The notes: a model not told the origin generated them from the letters alone. DNA of 7,768 nt from Planctomycetota bacterium (GCA_020346805.1 CP070790.1:4152062-4159829); one strand, 5' to 3'; positions 1-6,590 are shown, numbered from the stretch's first letter. Made by a program: numbers and translations.

Positions 1-1417
1 GACCATAATATGTGGTCGGTTGACGGCGAAGCTCATCGTCTAGAAACTGCTCGCCGTGACATACTTGGCCGTGGTAAAGCGTGCGCACCCGGGATAAAGA
101 TTCTGCATCGGTCTCGCATACCTGCAGGACTCCATAGAAATTTCGGATTGAGGCGACGCTATCTGTTTGTTTTTCATGGATGTTTATGCCTAATAGTATT
201 ATCAGAGCTCCGGCACCACCAACACATAGCTGCCGGACCAACCACCAGCCCCACCAGGATGACCTCATATTCCTTCTTCGCAGATAACAAATCCACAGCA
301 GAATGTAGGTGCCGGCAAATCCAACATGAAGTTCCCAGTATCCATCGAATAGATAAGGAGCTGCCAGGTTTACCAATACTCCCCCTAAAGCCCCACCAAC
401 CGCTACCATCAAATAGAATGAGGTAAGGTGACTGGCAGCGGGCTTGAGCCGAACCAGTTCTCCGTGACAAACCATACAACAGGCGAAAAGTGCCGCTGAA
501 TAAACAACGATTTGCTGTAATATGTTTACCAATTCTTCCTGATTCTTTTGTAGCACATAAACCACCGCGGCCAGGGAAACCAGCAGAACTGGAACCCATA
601 CCGTCCGTTGGTACCATCGTTCGCGATCGAAGCTGATGATGAACGTTATGAGGTATAGACTCAAAGGTAGGATCCACAGGAAGGGAATTACCGCTACATC
701 CTGACACATTTGATTGGTAACCGCCAACAGTACGACCGATCCGCATGCCGTAAGTAACAGCCAGAGAAGTCTGTCGGTTACAAGGGGTTTGGTTCCATGT
801 TCCTGGGACGATTGGGCAGAAAGCTTCGTTTCTGTCGCAACTGGGCCGGACCTGACCGCGCACCAACAGAAGATCGCCGTGTATAATCCATAACTGACCG
901 ACCAAAAAACTGTCTGTACCTTCAACGATAGTAATAGCTCGATGGCAAAAGGATAGGTGAGAAGTCCTAACAGGGAACCCAGATTGGATAGCGCATAAAG
1001 ACGGTATGGTGATCTGGCCGGGTAAACGCGGTTGAACCAGTATTGGATCAACGGGCTGGAGGAGGAAACCAGCAGATAGGGCACCCCGACCGTCGTCGAT
1101 AGCAGAAGGATTACTCCCACGAACGGATTTTGTGAACCAATCGGCTTCCATGCCTCGCTGGGAGTAATCGGTAAAAAAAACAGAGAAAGCACTAACAACG
1201 TCAGGTGAACGATGGTTTGTTTTCGAGGAGTTAGATGGCAACGAATAATGTGGGCATACGCATATCCGCCCACCAGACCCACTTGGAAAAAGAGCATACA
1301 GGTAGTCCAGACCGACGTGCTGCCCCCATACCACGGAAGGATGTAAGGGGCGATGATCGGCTGTGCCTGAAATACCAGGAAAGCGCCCAGAAATATTGTG
1401 ATAGCGTATTGTGCCAT
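1..1417 (-). CDS. Fused MFS-like membrane / spermidine-synthase-like protein, N-terminal part (cut by window edge)
   Basis: The minus frame from the ATG at 1417 stays open for 472 codons and leaves the window without a stop. An in-frame TAA lies two codons upstream, so the gene cannot start earlier; no clear Shine-Dalgarno is seen. Residues 1-410 are strongly hydrophobic with many membrane segments (about 5-24, 36-58, 67-84, 98-118, 140-188, 215-235, 241-262, 272-290, 300-318, 331-355, 366-380, 392-410). Recognisable family blocks are the start region PIIAPYILPWYGG, YRLYALSNLGSLLGLLTYPF (about 138-157) and CHGE...HLTSFYLMVAVGGALGG (about 317-346). From about residue 420 the soluble spermidine-synthase-like domain begins (NFYGVLQV at 426-433, then LYHGQVCHGEQF and RRQPTTYYG at 464-472). 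The SAM/nucleotide-binding Rossmann fold should lie off the left edge. Family knowledge: such fusions are common in Planctomycetota and Verrucomicrobiota; polyamine synthesis is unproven for them. I infer an inner-membrane enzyme or transporter of unknown substrate. Confidence 0.9.
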   Translation of the reverse strand, partial: MAQYAITIFLGAFLVFQAQPIIAPYILPWYGGSTSVWTTCMLFFQVGLVGGYAYAHIIRCHLTPRKQTIVHLTLLVLSLFFLPITPSEAWKPIGSQNPFVGVILLLSTTVGVPYLLVSSSSPLIQYWFNRVYPARSPYRLYALSNLGSLLGLLTYPFAIELLLSLKVQTVFWSVSYGLYTAIFCWCAVRSGPVATETKLSAQSSQEHGTKPLVTDRLLWLLLTACGSVVLLAVTNQMCQDVAVIPFLWILPLSLYLITFIISFDRERWYQRTVWVPVLLVSLAAVVYVLQKNQEELVNILQQIVVYSAALFACCMVCHGELVRLKPAASHLTSFYLMVAVGGALGGVLVNLAAPYLFDGYWELHVGFAGTYILLWICYLRRRNMRSSWWGWWLVRQLCVGGAGALIILLGINIHEKQTDSVASIRNFYGVLQVCETDAESLSRVRTLYHGQVCHGEQFLDDELRRQPTTYYG

Positions 1418-1425
1418 AGTTTAAT

Positions 1426-1692
1426 GTGAGCCGGCGCTTGACTGCATCACTTTGCGATCGATTCGATGCAACTTGCGAAATGTTCGCCTATGGATACAGT
1501 CCTTCCGCCAAACTCGGATTTTATAAACCGGCTTGTATAAGATTAACTCCGCCCGGCCAAACAACCGGATATTCTGCCATTAGAATAACCGAATTCGTAG
1601 TTCAGGGAAATGAACTATTTGTCCAAATTACCTGTCATAGCAATCCGGACCTCGATATTTCGGTCGGTGATTATTTAGGGTGGGTGCTATAA
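1426..1692 (+). CDS. Doubtful small ORF, 88 codons, unknown function
   Basis: The frame opens with GTG at 1426, just after an in-frame TAG at 1417-1419, and ends with TAA at 1690-1692. An ATG at codon 19 (1480) is another possible start and leaves 70 residues. There is no good Shine-Dalgarno before either. The composition is protein-like rather than random: a beta-strand-like run from GYSAIRITEFVVQG through NELFVQITCHS, ending in VGDYLGWVL. No signal peptide, membrane segment or known motif is visible. No competing minus-strand ORF covers this stretch. The GTG lies only 8 bp from the divergent start of the membrane protein, leaving no room for a promoter and favouring the later start. It could be a real small protein, a remnant of a larger gene, or chance. 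If it is not real, 1418-1906 is non-coding and holds only the repeat at 1751-1834. Confidence 0.3.
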   Translation: MSRRLTASLCDRFDATCEMFAYGYSPSAKLGFYKPACIRLTPPGQTTGYSAIRITEFVVQGNELFVQITCHSNPDLDISVGDYLGWVL

Positions 1693-1750
1693 GTATATTA
1701 GTAAGCGTTTGGCATTTGATGGTTGCTACAAGAGCGTTAGGAAATATACA

Positions 1751-1834
1751 GTCACCCTGAGGTCGCCGCGGCGACCGAAGGGTCTTTCTTTACGATCATA
1801 GAGATTCTTCACTGTGTTCAGAATGACCCTGAAC
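1751..1834. repeat. Intergenic interspersed-type repeat with nested palindromes
   Basis: The left half has arms ACCCT (1754-1758) and AGGGT (1779-1783) around a perfect 16-bp palindrome GGTCGCCGCGGCGACC (1761-1776), giving a strong hairpin. The right half holds AGATTCTTCAC and the hairpin GTTCAG (1816-1821) / CTGAAC (1829-1834). The outer ends GTCACCCTGA and TCAGAATGAC form an imperfect inverted repeat. Read on the minus strand (TCATTCTGAA..GTGAAGAATCTC..GACCCTTCGGTCGC..CAGGGTGAC), it matches from memory a widespread intergenic repeat type in environmental bacterial genomes. It lies about 70-150 bp past the stop of the dehydrogenase and could also help end that transcript. It contains no ORF. 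Confidence 0.7.
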
Positions 1835-1906
1835 ATGTATGATAGACGAAGTGTATACGTGTCTTAATCAATAGCGGGGAGTCTGATGTCTACCCACTGC
1901 CCTGAT

Positions 1907-2938
1907 TTAATCCTTCCACGGATCGATGACCATCTTGATATGCTTGTCGCGGGCCGACTCGAACATATCGATGGCTTCAGGTAGACGGGATATGCCGAAC
2001 GTATCCGTTACAATCTGTTCGTGGTTGATCAGGCCTCCCAAGATCATCTGAGTCGCTCGTTGTAGACTGTAGGGCGGCATCTTTGAGCCAAGGATCCGCA
2101 TTTCCTTCTGATAAACTTCGTGCGGATTTATTCTTACCGTTGCATCGGCCGGGCAGACACCAAAAATCAGGAATGTCCCACCGCTCTTGACCAGTTTGAT
2201 GCCTTCTTCGACGGCCTGCGGGTCGCCCGAGGCATCGATCACATAATCCATACCCTCCGGCGTTGCCTCGCGAACCTTTGCCGCCAGGTCCTCTTTCTCC
2301 GGATCGATCACCAGGTCTGCACCCAGTCGTTTAGCCCGCTCCCGCCGCGTATCCACCGGTTCGGAATTCACCAGCAGCGTGACGGGGCTTCGGCGGAGCA
2401 ACTGGTTCCAAAGCAGCCCGACGGTGCCGGCTCCCAGGATCAAGGCCTTGCGGCCGGGCTTGAGGTCGAGTTTGTCGTAACCGTTAAGCACGCAGGCCAG
2501 AGTCTCGACCAGGATACCTGCGGTCGGAGGCGTGTCGGGCTGAAGGGGATAGATGTTGGTTATCGGGGCCAACAGAAACTGAGCGAAGCCGCCGTTAAGC
2601 TTGTAACCGATGACCGTTGCATCCTTACATAGGTTGGGGCGGGCAATGTGGCAGAACTGGCAGGAACCGCAGCCGATAACCGGATCAACGCATACGTTTT
2701 GACCCCGATGCAAATGTTGAACGTTGGGCCCGACCGCCTCAATAACACCGGCAATCTCGTGACCTAACACCACCGGTGGCTGAATGCCTTGTGTAACATG
2801 CCCGTGGTATATGTGAACGTCTGTACCGCAGACTCCGCAAGCGGTTACTCTGATCAGTACCTCATCTGCTCCGGGCACCGGTTCGGCCAATTCCTGAATC
2901 TGGATCTTCTGATGACTTACAAATACGGCAGCTTTCAT
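1907..2938 (-). CDS. Zinc-dependent medium-chain alcohol/polyol dehydrogenase
   Basis: A 343-residue cytoplasmic NAD(P)-dependent oxidoreductase of the medium-chain dehydrogenase family, close in layout to sorbitol and threonine dehydrogenases; about 340-350 residues is the usual length. The GroES-like domain (about 1-130) has the catalytic zinc ligands Cys37 (in GVCGTD) and His60 (in GHE), with Glu145 (VETLA) as likely third ligand. The structural zinc site is complete: Cys90, Cys93, Cys96 and Cys104. The Rossmann domain (about 140-290) carries GAGTVG at 169-174. The second strand ends in NSEPVDTRRERA rather than in a clear Asp, so NADP(H) is possible. The start is ATG 2938 because family homology begins at MKAAVF and AGGA lies 7 bp upstream; the frame stays open to 3109, but that extension crosses the promoter and lacks family character. 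The gene stands alone, so the substrate, probably a sugar alcohol or secondary alcohol, cannot be named. Confidence 0.93.
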   Translation of the reverse strand: MKAAVFVSHQKIQIQELAEPVPGADEVLIRVTACGVCGTDVHIYHGHVTQGIQPPVVLGHEIAGVIEAVGPNVQHLHRGQNVCVDPVIGCGSCQFCHIARPNLCKDATVIGYKLNGGFAQFLLAPITNIYPLQPDTPPTAGILVETLACVLNGYDKLDLKPGRKALILGAGTVGLLWNQLLRRSPVTLLVNSEPVDTRRERAKRLGADLVIDPEKEDLAAKVREATPEGMDYVIDASGDPQAVEEGIKLVKSGGTFLIFGVCPADATVRINPHEVYQKEMRILGSKMPPYSLQRATQMILGGLINHEQIVTDTFGISRLPEAIDMFESARDKHIKMVIDPWKD

Positions 2939-3022
2939 AACTGATTCCTGTATGTAAAGGATTGTAAACGACGGAATAAAATCACAACCGGGGGCATAAT
3001 AAAACCGCTGCCCCATGTTCCT

Positions 3023-3051
3023 ATCTAACCTCGTTTGGCGCGGTGTGTCAA
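3023..3051 (-). promoter_or_regulatory. Candidate sigma70-type promoter for the dehydrogenase gene
   Basis: On the minus strand a consensus -35 TTGACA (3046-3051) is followed after 17 bp by TTAGAT (3023-3028), which matches TATAAT at only three positions. The leader would be about 78 nt. A second possible -10, TACAAT, lies closer to the gene at 2961-2966 with a poor -35 (TTGTGA, spacer 15 bp). Confidence 0.4.
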
Positions 3052-3338
3052 TGCCCCTCACCAGGCTGTTCAAAGGAGGTAATAGATTGTACACTATTCC
3101 AGCCGGCAAAGGAGAATTGAGCTATCATAAGAGATTTATGAACTCAAGGCATATCGTGATTTCAGCCCAAATCCGACATTTAGCTTTCTTATGTCATCAC
3201 AACTGAATTTAACGTTAGATGCATGTTGATGTGTTCAAAAGTTATAACTACTGTAATTTGTTGCATCATTAGTATAAATATTCGGAATTTGGCAGATAAG
3301 TGTATGTAGAGTATTGTGGTTTCCGTGGTAGACAAACA

Positions 3339-3373
3339 AAATCTGCAATAGTTGACTCCCTGTTTGCAGATTT
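3339..3373. repeat. Perfect 10-bp inverted repeat, candidate operator
   Basis: AAATCTGCAA (3339-3348) and TTGCAGATTT (3364-3373) are exact reverse complements separated by 15 bp. The loop holds TTGACT (3352-3357), a possible -35-like element without a proper -10 behind it. Arm centres are 25 bp apart, more than two helical turns. It lies about 90 bp before the Tat-protein start, so a regulator-binding site or a leader hairpin are both possible. The lack of a following T-run and the distance from any upstream plus-strand gene argue against a terminator. Confidence 0.5.
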
Positions 3374-3461
3374 CTGTCGGTTACTATTAAGATCATCAAA
3401 TTGGTTTGTTTTTTGTGTGACGTTCATCTATTTGGATCTTTCCTAATCAAAAGGTGATGCA

Positions 3462-4346
3462 ATGAATCGAATCGTTGATTTGCCTTTGTTTTCACGTCGT
3501 CAATTATTATGCGCTTCTCTAGCCGGTACCTGTACGGCCGTCGCCCGGGCAGCGGCTTTAAGAAAAAGCCCAACAGAGAAGAAGTTGCCCTTAAAAACCT
3601 ATGCAACACAAATAAAGAACGTTCGTATCCATCCCGGCGCCTGGCGGCCACATTATCCCTGGGAACACATCGCCTGGGTCAGCCCCCCTTGGCCCAGCCA
3701 GGACTACGTCTGGCTCGACTTCCCCGAAGCAATCTTCACCAAACAGGGCCTGCTCTATCTCAGTCATATAAATCCGAAATATCCGGTGGTTTTTCCCAAG
3801 CCGCCGGTCGTTAAATGGCAGACGCTACCCAATGGCGTCACCTATGAACGTAAGCTGCCAAATGGTATCGTCTTCGGTGGAAAAATTACCAAAGACGACA
3901 ACGCAGCGAATCTGGAGCTGTTCATCCGCAACGGCAGCAACCAACCGATTGAGGATATCAAACTGCAAACCTGTGCATTTTTACGCGCCATCAAGGAATT
4001 CGGCGAATACACTGCCGACAGCAAATATGTACACGTACCCCAGCGCGGATGGTTACCTTTCAAAGAGGCTAAGCGCATCCAGAATGAGCCCGGCAAATAC
4101 CGTCTCGGTTGGCGAAGTGGTCCGGCAATTGCGGATCGACCCATCATGGCCACCTTATCATCAACCGCCCAAAGACTCACCGCCTTCACATGGTTGGCCG
4201 ATACCTACTCCCTGACCACTAATCCCAACCATCCCTGCATGCATGCTGATCCCGCCTTCCCTAACCTGCCTCCCGGCAAATCGGCTACCATCCACGGCAA
4301 ACTGCTTTTTTTTGAAGGTAGCCTGAATGATTTCAGCTTCGCCTAA
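3462..4346 (+). CDS. Tat-exported protein of unknown function
   Basis: A 294-residue protein. The N-terminus is a twin-arginine signal: short n-region, S11-R12-R13-Q-L-L, a weakly hydrophobic stretch (15-28) and a likely cleavage site after ARA (28-30). No proper lipobox is present. The mature part begins with a basic linker and then a tryptophan-rich block (W61, W67, W72, W77, W84) around SPPWPSQDYVWLDFPEAIF. A middle section (about 130-180) with alternating strands (NLELFIRNGSNQPIEDIKLQ) looks beta-sandwich-like, as in exported sugar-associated proteins; this is inference from texture only. The C-terminus (NLPPGKSATIHGKLLFFEGS) also looks like a beta fold closing strand. AAGG lies about 8 bp before ATG 3462. 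Tat export suggests folding, perhaps with a cofactor, before transport, but no cofactor motif is visible. The gene is alone on its strand. I do not recognise a named family. Confidence 0.85.
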   Translation: MNRIVDLPLFSRRQLLCASLAGTCTAVARAAALRKSPTEKKLPLKTYATQIKNVRIHPGAWRPHYPWEHIAWVSPPWPSQDYVWLDFPEAIFTKQGLLYLSHINPKYPVVFPKPPVVKWQTLPNGVTYERKLPNGIVFGGKITKDDNAANLELFIRNGSNQPIEDIKLQTCAFLRAIKEFGEYTADSKYVHVPQRGWLPFKEAKRIQNEPGKYRLGWRSGPAIADRPIMATLSSTAQRLTAFTWLADTYSLTTNPNHPCMHADPAFPNLPPGKSATIHGKLLFFEGSLNDFSFA

Positions 4347-4586
4347 TAAGACGGTCACTTGAGTATCGCAATGACGCAGATAGACATTCGGCATCACTTG
4401 CTGTAATAAGATCATCGGATCGGGATTTGCCCGTTGCAAAATTTACAATTATTCGGTATTGCCAATTTTAAATGTTAAACGCACACGGGTCGTCTGATCC
4501 ATTATACGTGTCAGTGTAAAAATTATTGACCACCGCCGCCGAACAGAAGCGTGGACAGCGTCTTTACTCTTTAAATCTAAGCTCCA

Positions 4587-4712
4587 TTAAGCTACCAACA
4601 CGTTTGGCAGATATGCGCAATTCCCAAGATTGGGCAGAAACGATAGACCTTGCAGCAGAGTACCGGCCGCAAAAATGGCAAACTTGATTTTCCATTTTTC
4701 GTACTTTCTCAT
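4587..4712 (-). CDS. 41-residue membrane or secreted micro-protein
   Basis: The start is set by a strong Shine-Dalgarno, GGAGG, seven bases before ATG 4712. The frame stays open upstream to 4820, but that extension crosses the promoter at 4792-4820. The protein begins with a basic stretch (MRKYEKWKIK), followed by a hydrophobic segment FAIFAAGTLLQGLSF (about 11-25), then LPNLGNC with one Cys (33), and ends in LPNVLVA. This is a Sec-type signal or single membrane helix with positive N-terminus inside. It has its own promoter with a leader of about 70 nt and stands between two unrelated genes. No function is known to me; a secreted peptide, a small membrane regulator or a toxin-like peptide are all possible. 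After the TAA the same frame stays open for about 45 codons, with no sign that it is used. Confidence 0.65.
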   Translation of the reverse strand: MRKYEKWKIKFAIFAAGTLLQGLSFLPNLGNCAYLPNVLVA

Positions 4713-4791
4713 CGAACAACCTCCGTTAAATGTTCTTTTGGATCGGATGTGTATCGGCTGACAATTTGCCGCGCCATCTGAACCGGATGGG

Positions 4792-4820
4792 ATTGTACCG
4801 CCGGTCCCGCGGAAACTCAA
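4792..4820 (-). promoter_or_regulatory. Candidate promoter for the micro-protein gene
   Basis: Minus-strand TTGAGT (4815-4820, four of six matches to TTGACA) and TACAAT (4792-4797, five of six to TATAAT) are separated by exactly 17 bp. The predicted leader to ATG 4712 is about 70 nt. The position supports the short 41-codon start over the longer open frame. Confidence 0.55.
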
Positions 4821-4852
4821 TGACTGATTTTGCTGTTCTTTTGGGTGGTCGA

Positions 4853-5824
4853 TTACTTATCTGCCATGGGATTGAACCGGTCGAAAAACTCAATTATTAG
4901 CTCTATAACCTCCGGATTGGAGACGGGGATGGAGTGGCCGAACGGAAAATACATGAACTCCATTTGCGGCAACGCTTCACCTTGTGCTATCTGTTCCCGG
5001 TAGCGATGCTCAAGCGCTAACGTATTGTCAATCCCGAAGATGTAATCGTCCGTGCCGTGAATAAACAGCATGGGAGCCAGAAACTCATCCAGATGGTTTA
5101 CGCTGTCAAGATATTCCCAGGTCGGCGATTCGGGTGGACCGTAGTATTCAAGCGTGCTTCGCAACTGGCATACTCCGGTGTTATGCGGAAATAGTTGTGA
5201 AATGAAAGAGTATAGAGACCACATCGTTTTGAATTGGTCGGGTTGGGTGATGCCGGAGATCGAAACTACGGCGTCCACTCGGCGCCGACGATTTGCCAGG
5301 GTCGCCAGAGTCCAGCCGGTTGAGTAACCGAAAATATAAATATGATTAACTTCTAATAGTACCTTTCCGCTTCGTTCCATCCAGTCAATTGCTTCAATCA
5401 AATCGGCCAGATCCCCCTGGCCGTAAGCGGTCCCGCACTCGCGAACAACTGGGAACCATGTCAGGTAGCCTGCATTTCGAAAAAATGGTCCGAAATACTG
5501 GTGGAATACGCGGGCTCTTCCTTCTGCACCGCCCGGTTCGTATGTGCTGGCTCCATTCAACAGAATTATCAGCGCACCTCGATGGTTATTATTTTGGGAA
5601 ATATATCCGCCGACTATGCCGGGTTCATTTATGCGTTCAATCTCCAGCCATAAGCCGTCGTCAATACCCTTTTCCGAATAAAATACGGCACCGTCGAGTA
5701 TGTCGACGATTACGCGGTCGGCAAATGTGTTTGCCTCGACGTTCACCGGGGGAATCCATTGGCAGCCTATACAAATAGTGAGTGAGACCAGGCAGGAAAT
5801 TATCGAGAACAGGAAGGTTGGCAT
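4853..5824 (-). CDS. Exported alpha/beta-hydrolase, probable lipoprotein
   Basis: A 323-residue serine hydrolase of the alpha/beta-hydrolase fold. Residues 1-20 form a hydrophobic signal ending in CIGC, so Cys21 is a likely lipidation site, although Cys18 at the -3 position is unusual. A strand with LIILLNGAS (85-93) resembles the oxyanion-hole region. The nucleophile motif is G166-Y-S168-T-G170. The acid is most likely Asp260 (HGTDD, 256-260) and the base His297 (FPFGHS), giving a complete Ser-Asp-His triad in the right order. I infer hydrolysis of an ester or small acylated substrate at the envelope; nothing fixes the substrate. ATG 5824 directly precedes the signal; the Shine-Dalgarno is weak. 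Nearest neighbours are the micro-protein gene, 140 bp downstream with its own promoter, and the DUF6370-like gene upstream, so it is probably transcribed alone. Confidence 0.88.
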   Translation of the reverse strand: MPTFLFSIISCLVSLTICIGCQWIPPVNVEANTFADRVIVDILDGAVFYSEKGIDDGLWLEIERINEPGIVGGYISQNNNHRGALIILLNGASTYEPGGAEGRARVFHQYFGPFFRNAGYLTWFPVVRECGTAYGQGDLADLIEAIDWMERSGKVLLEVNHIYIFGYSTGWTLATLANRRRRVDAVVSISGITQPDQFKTMWSLYSFISQLFPHNTGVCQLRSTLEYYGPPESPTWEYLDSVNHLDEFLAPMLFIHGTDDYIFGIDNTLALEHRYREQIAQGEALPQMEFMYFPFGHSIPVSNPEVIELIIEFFDRFNPMADK

Positions 5825-6019
5825 AACCGAAATTATCCACGAAACTTATTAGTTTTTATCTGTCCGGACCAGGCCGTTTCTGTTGATGCGCAGCTATTAG
5901 AATTTTTGCTTTTTATTAAGTGCGGGAGGGCTTATTCTATTCCCTGTTATCCATCCCACGTTTCTCTGTTTTCCCGATATATCGTCCTGTTGACTCGGCG
6001 ATAATAACCTAAAATTTAA

Positions 6020-6036
6020 TATCGGCCGGCCCGATA
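6020..6036 (-). terminator. Hairpin after the DUF6370-like gene, possible terminator
   Basis: TATCGG (6020-6025) and CCGATA (6031-6036) are exact complements around a 5-nt loop. On the minus strand the hairpin starts 14 nt after the TAA at 6051 and is followed by an A/T-rich run (TTAAATTTTAGG) that is not a clean T-tract. The arms also hold a GGCCGGCC palindrome. Confidence 0.45.
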
Positions 6037-6050
6037 AACAAATCGGCGTC

Positions 6051-6398
6051 TTACGGTTTCAATGTGAACTGTGAGGCCACAAATTTCCCGTTTTCGAGCT
6101 TACCGGCAACTTCCGCCGGTTTTGCCGCACTGCAGAGCCCCGATTGGTGGGCATCCACACTCGCTCCCTCCACCAGGTAAGCTTGATTGCCTAGCCTTAC
6201 CGCCAGCTTGCAACCCTCTACTCCGTCCATCTTGAAGATACAACCGCCGCACCCCGCCATAACCGTCTGGGCCGCCACTGTTTGTACCTTCGTTGCTACG
6301 GTGTCTTCAGGCGGCACTGTGGTTTCTTCAGACTTCTTACATCCCGACAATCCCACGGCCAGACTGAATACGATCGTCAATGATACTATTCGCAACAT
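6051..6398 (-). CDS. DUF6370-like cysteine-containing lipoprotein
   Basis: A 115-residue protein. The start at ATG 6398 is chosen because AAGGA lies seven bases upstream and MLRIVSLTIV opens a normal signal peptide; the frame reaches 6431 but adds only 11 uncharacteristic residues. The signal ends in a canonical lipobox L17-S-G-C20, followed by a charged linker (KKSEETT). The mature domain (about 45-115) has Cys50-GG-Cys53, then Cys63 in GVEGCKLAVR, YLVEGASVDAH with His84, Cys89, and the closing block KPAEVAGKLENGKFVASQF. This order matches what I recall of DUF6370 proteins, short single-domain exported proteins with conserved cysteines. The CxxC with Cys63, His84 and Cys89 could bind metal or form disulfides; function is not established. 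The gene is monocistronic with its own promoter and downstream hairpin. Confidence 0.85.
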   Translation of the reverse strand: MLRIVSLTIVFSLAVGLSGCKKSEETTVPPEDTVATKVQTVAAQTVMAGCGGCIFKMDGVEGCKLAVRLGNQAYLVEGASVDAHQSGLCSAAKPAEVAGKLENGKFVASQFTLKP

Positions 6399-6445
6399 GA
6401 GATTTCCTTTCAAAATATTAAACCCGCTCAAACAGGAACTGTCCT

Positions 6446-6474
6446 ATTGTAGCCCCTGCTTCCGGCTTTAACCA
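6446..6474 (-). promoter_or_regulatory. Candidate promoter for the DUF6370-like gene
   Basis: Minus-strand TACAAT (6446-6451) is a good -10 element, five of six to consensus. The hexamer 17 bp upstream, TGGTTA (6469-6474), is a poor -35. The leader would be about 40 nt. Confidence 0.35.
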
Positions 6475-6492
6475 GTTTATGGTTTTATGCCG

Positions 6493-6590
6493 GTTGTCAG
6501 GCGGTTTTCACATACCCCAACTTGATGGTTTCGACTTTCGAATTTAGACTTTCGACTTTCAGTTGTAGGGCGGATTTCACCCACCACAAC
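6493..6590. repeat. Two diverged copies of a 29-bp repeat upstream of the coiled-coil gene
   Basis: Copies at 6493-6521 and 6562-6590 agree at 23 of 29 positions. Both share GTTGT, GGCGG, TTTCAC, ACC and CAAC in the same order, and each is bounded by inverted ends (GTTG...CAAC). They are direct repeats 69 bp apart and lie between the divergent DUF6370-like and coiled-coil genes. They resemble short GC-containing hairpin repeats scattered in environmental genomes, though that is from memory. Confidence 0.5.
6526..6560 (+). repeat. Short heptamer tandem repeat (GACTTTC)
   Basis: Five consecutive 7-bp units run TGGTTTC, GACTTTC, GAATTTA, GACTTTC, GACTTTC. Three units are exact and two are degraded. 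The array sits exactly between the two 29-bp repeat copies. It is non-coding. Confidence 0.5.

Larger units (their letters stand above)
2939..3461. other. Divergent intergenic region between dehydrogenase and Tat-protein gene
   Basis: This 523-bp gap separates two divergently transcribed genes. The part next to the dehydrogenase holds its candidate promoter. About 3200-3460 is clearly AT-rich and contains a perfect 10-bp inverted repeat (3339-3373) but no convincing -35/-10 pair for the Tat-protein gene. A perfect Shine-Dalgarno-like AAAGGAGGT (3072-3080) sits six bases before a TTG (3087) that opens a 39-residue frame ending at 3206. Its peptide (starting YTIPAGKGEL) has no protein-like features, so I do not call it a gene. 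No RNA gene is recognised here. Confidence 0.7.

Noticed and set aside
174..1334. 386-codon minus-strand open frame
   Set aside because: Its product is a Ser/Gly/Arg-rich shadow. The overlapping minus frame from 1417 gives a recognisable polytopic membrane protein.
3087..3206. 39-residue frame starting at TTG behind a perfect AAAGGAGGT Shine-Dalgarno (3072-3080)
   Set aside because: The ribosome binding site is excellent, but the peptide has no signal, membrane segment or regular pattern, and no promoter is visible before it. The purine run may be chance next to the dehydrogenase promoter.
4421..4433. Small hairpin CGGG-ATTTG-CCCG after the Tat-protein gene as a terminator
   Set aside because: Only four base pairs, no T-run, and about 75 bp past the stop codon.
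4501..4506. Exact TATAAT on the minus strand pointing toward the 3' end of the Tat-protein gene
   Set aside because: No acceptable -35 lies 16-18 bp upstream (TCAATA at 17 bp) and there is no gene for it to serve; an antisense transcript would be speculation.
4530..4574. Minus-strand stretch reading VKTLSTLLFGGGGQ and then a stop, resembling a protein C-terminus
   Set aside because: It is out of frame with the 41-residue micro-protein, its own frame has a TAA and a TAG just upstream, and no start or ribosome binding site is present. A frameshifted tail of the micro-protein cannot be shown.
4731..4844. 11-bp direct repeat TGTTCTTTTGG at 4731-4741 and 4834-4844
   Set aside because: Too short and low in complexity to call a functional repeat; chance is likely.
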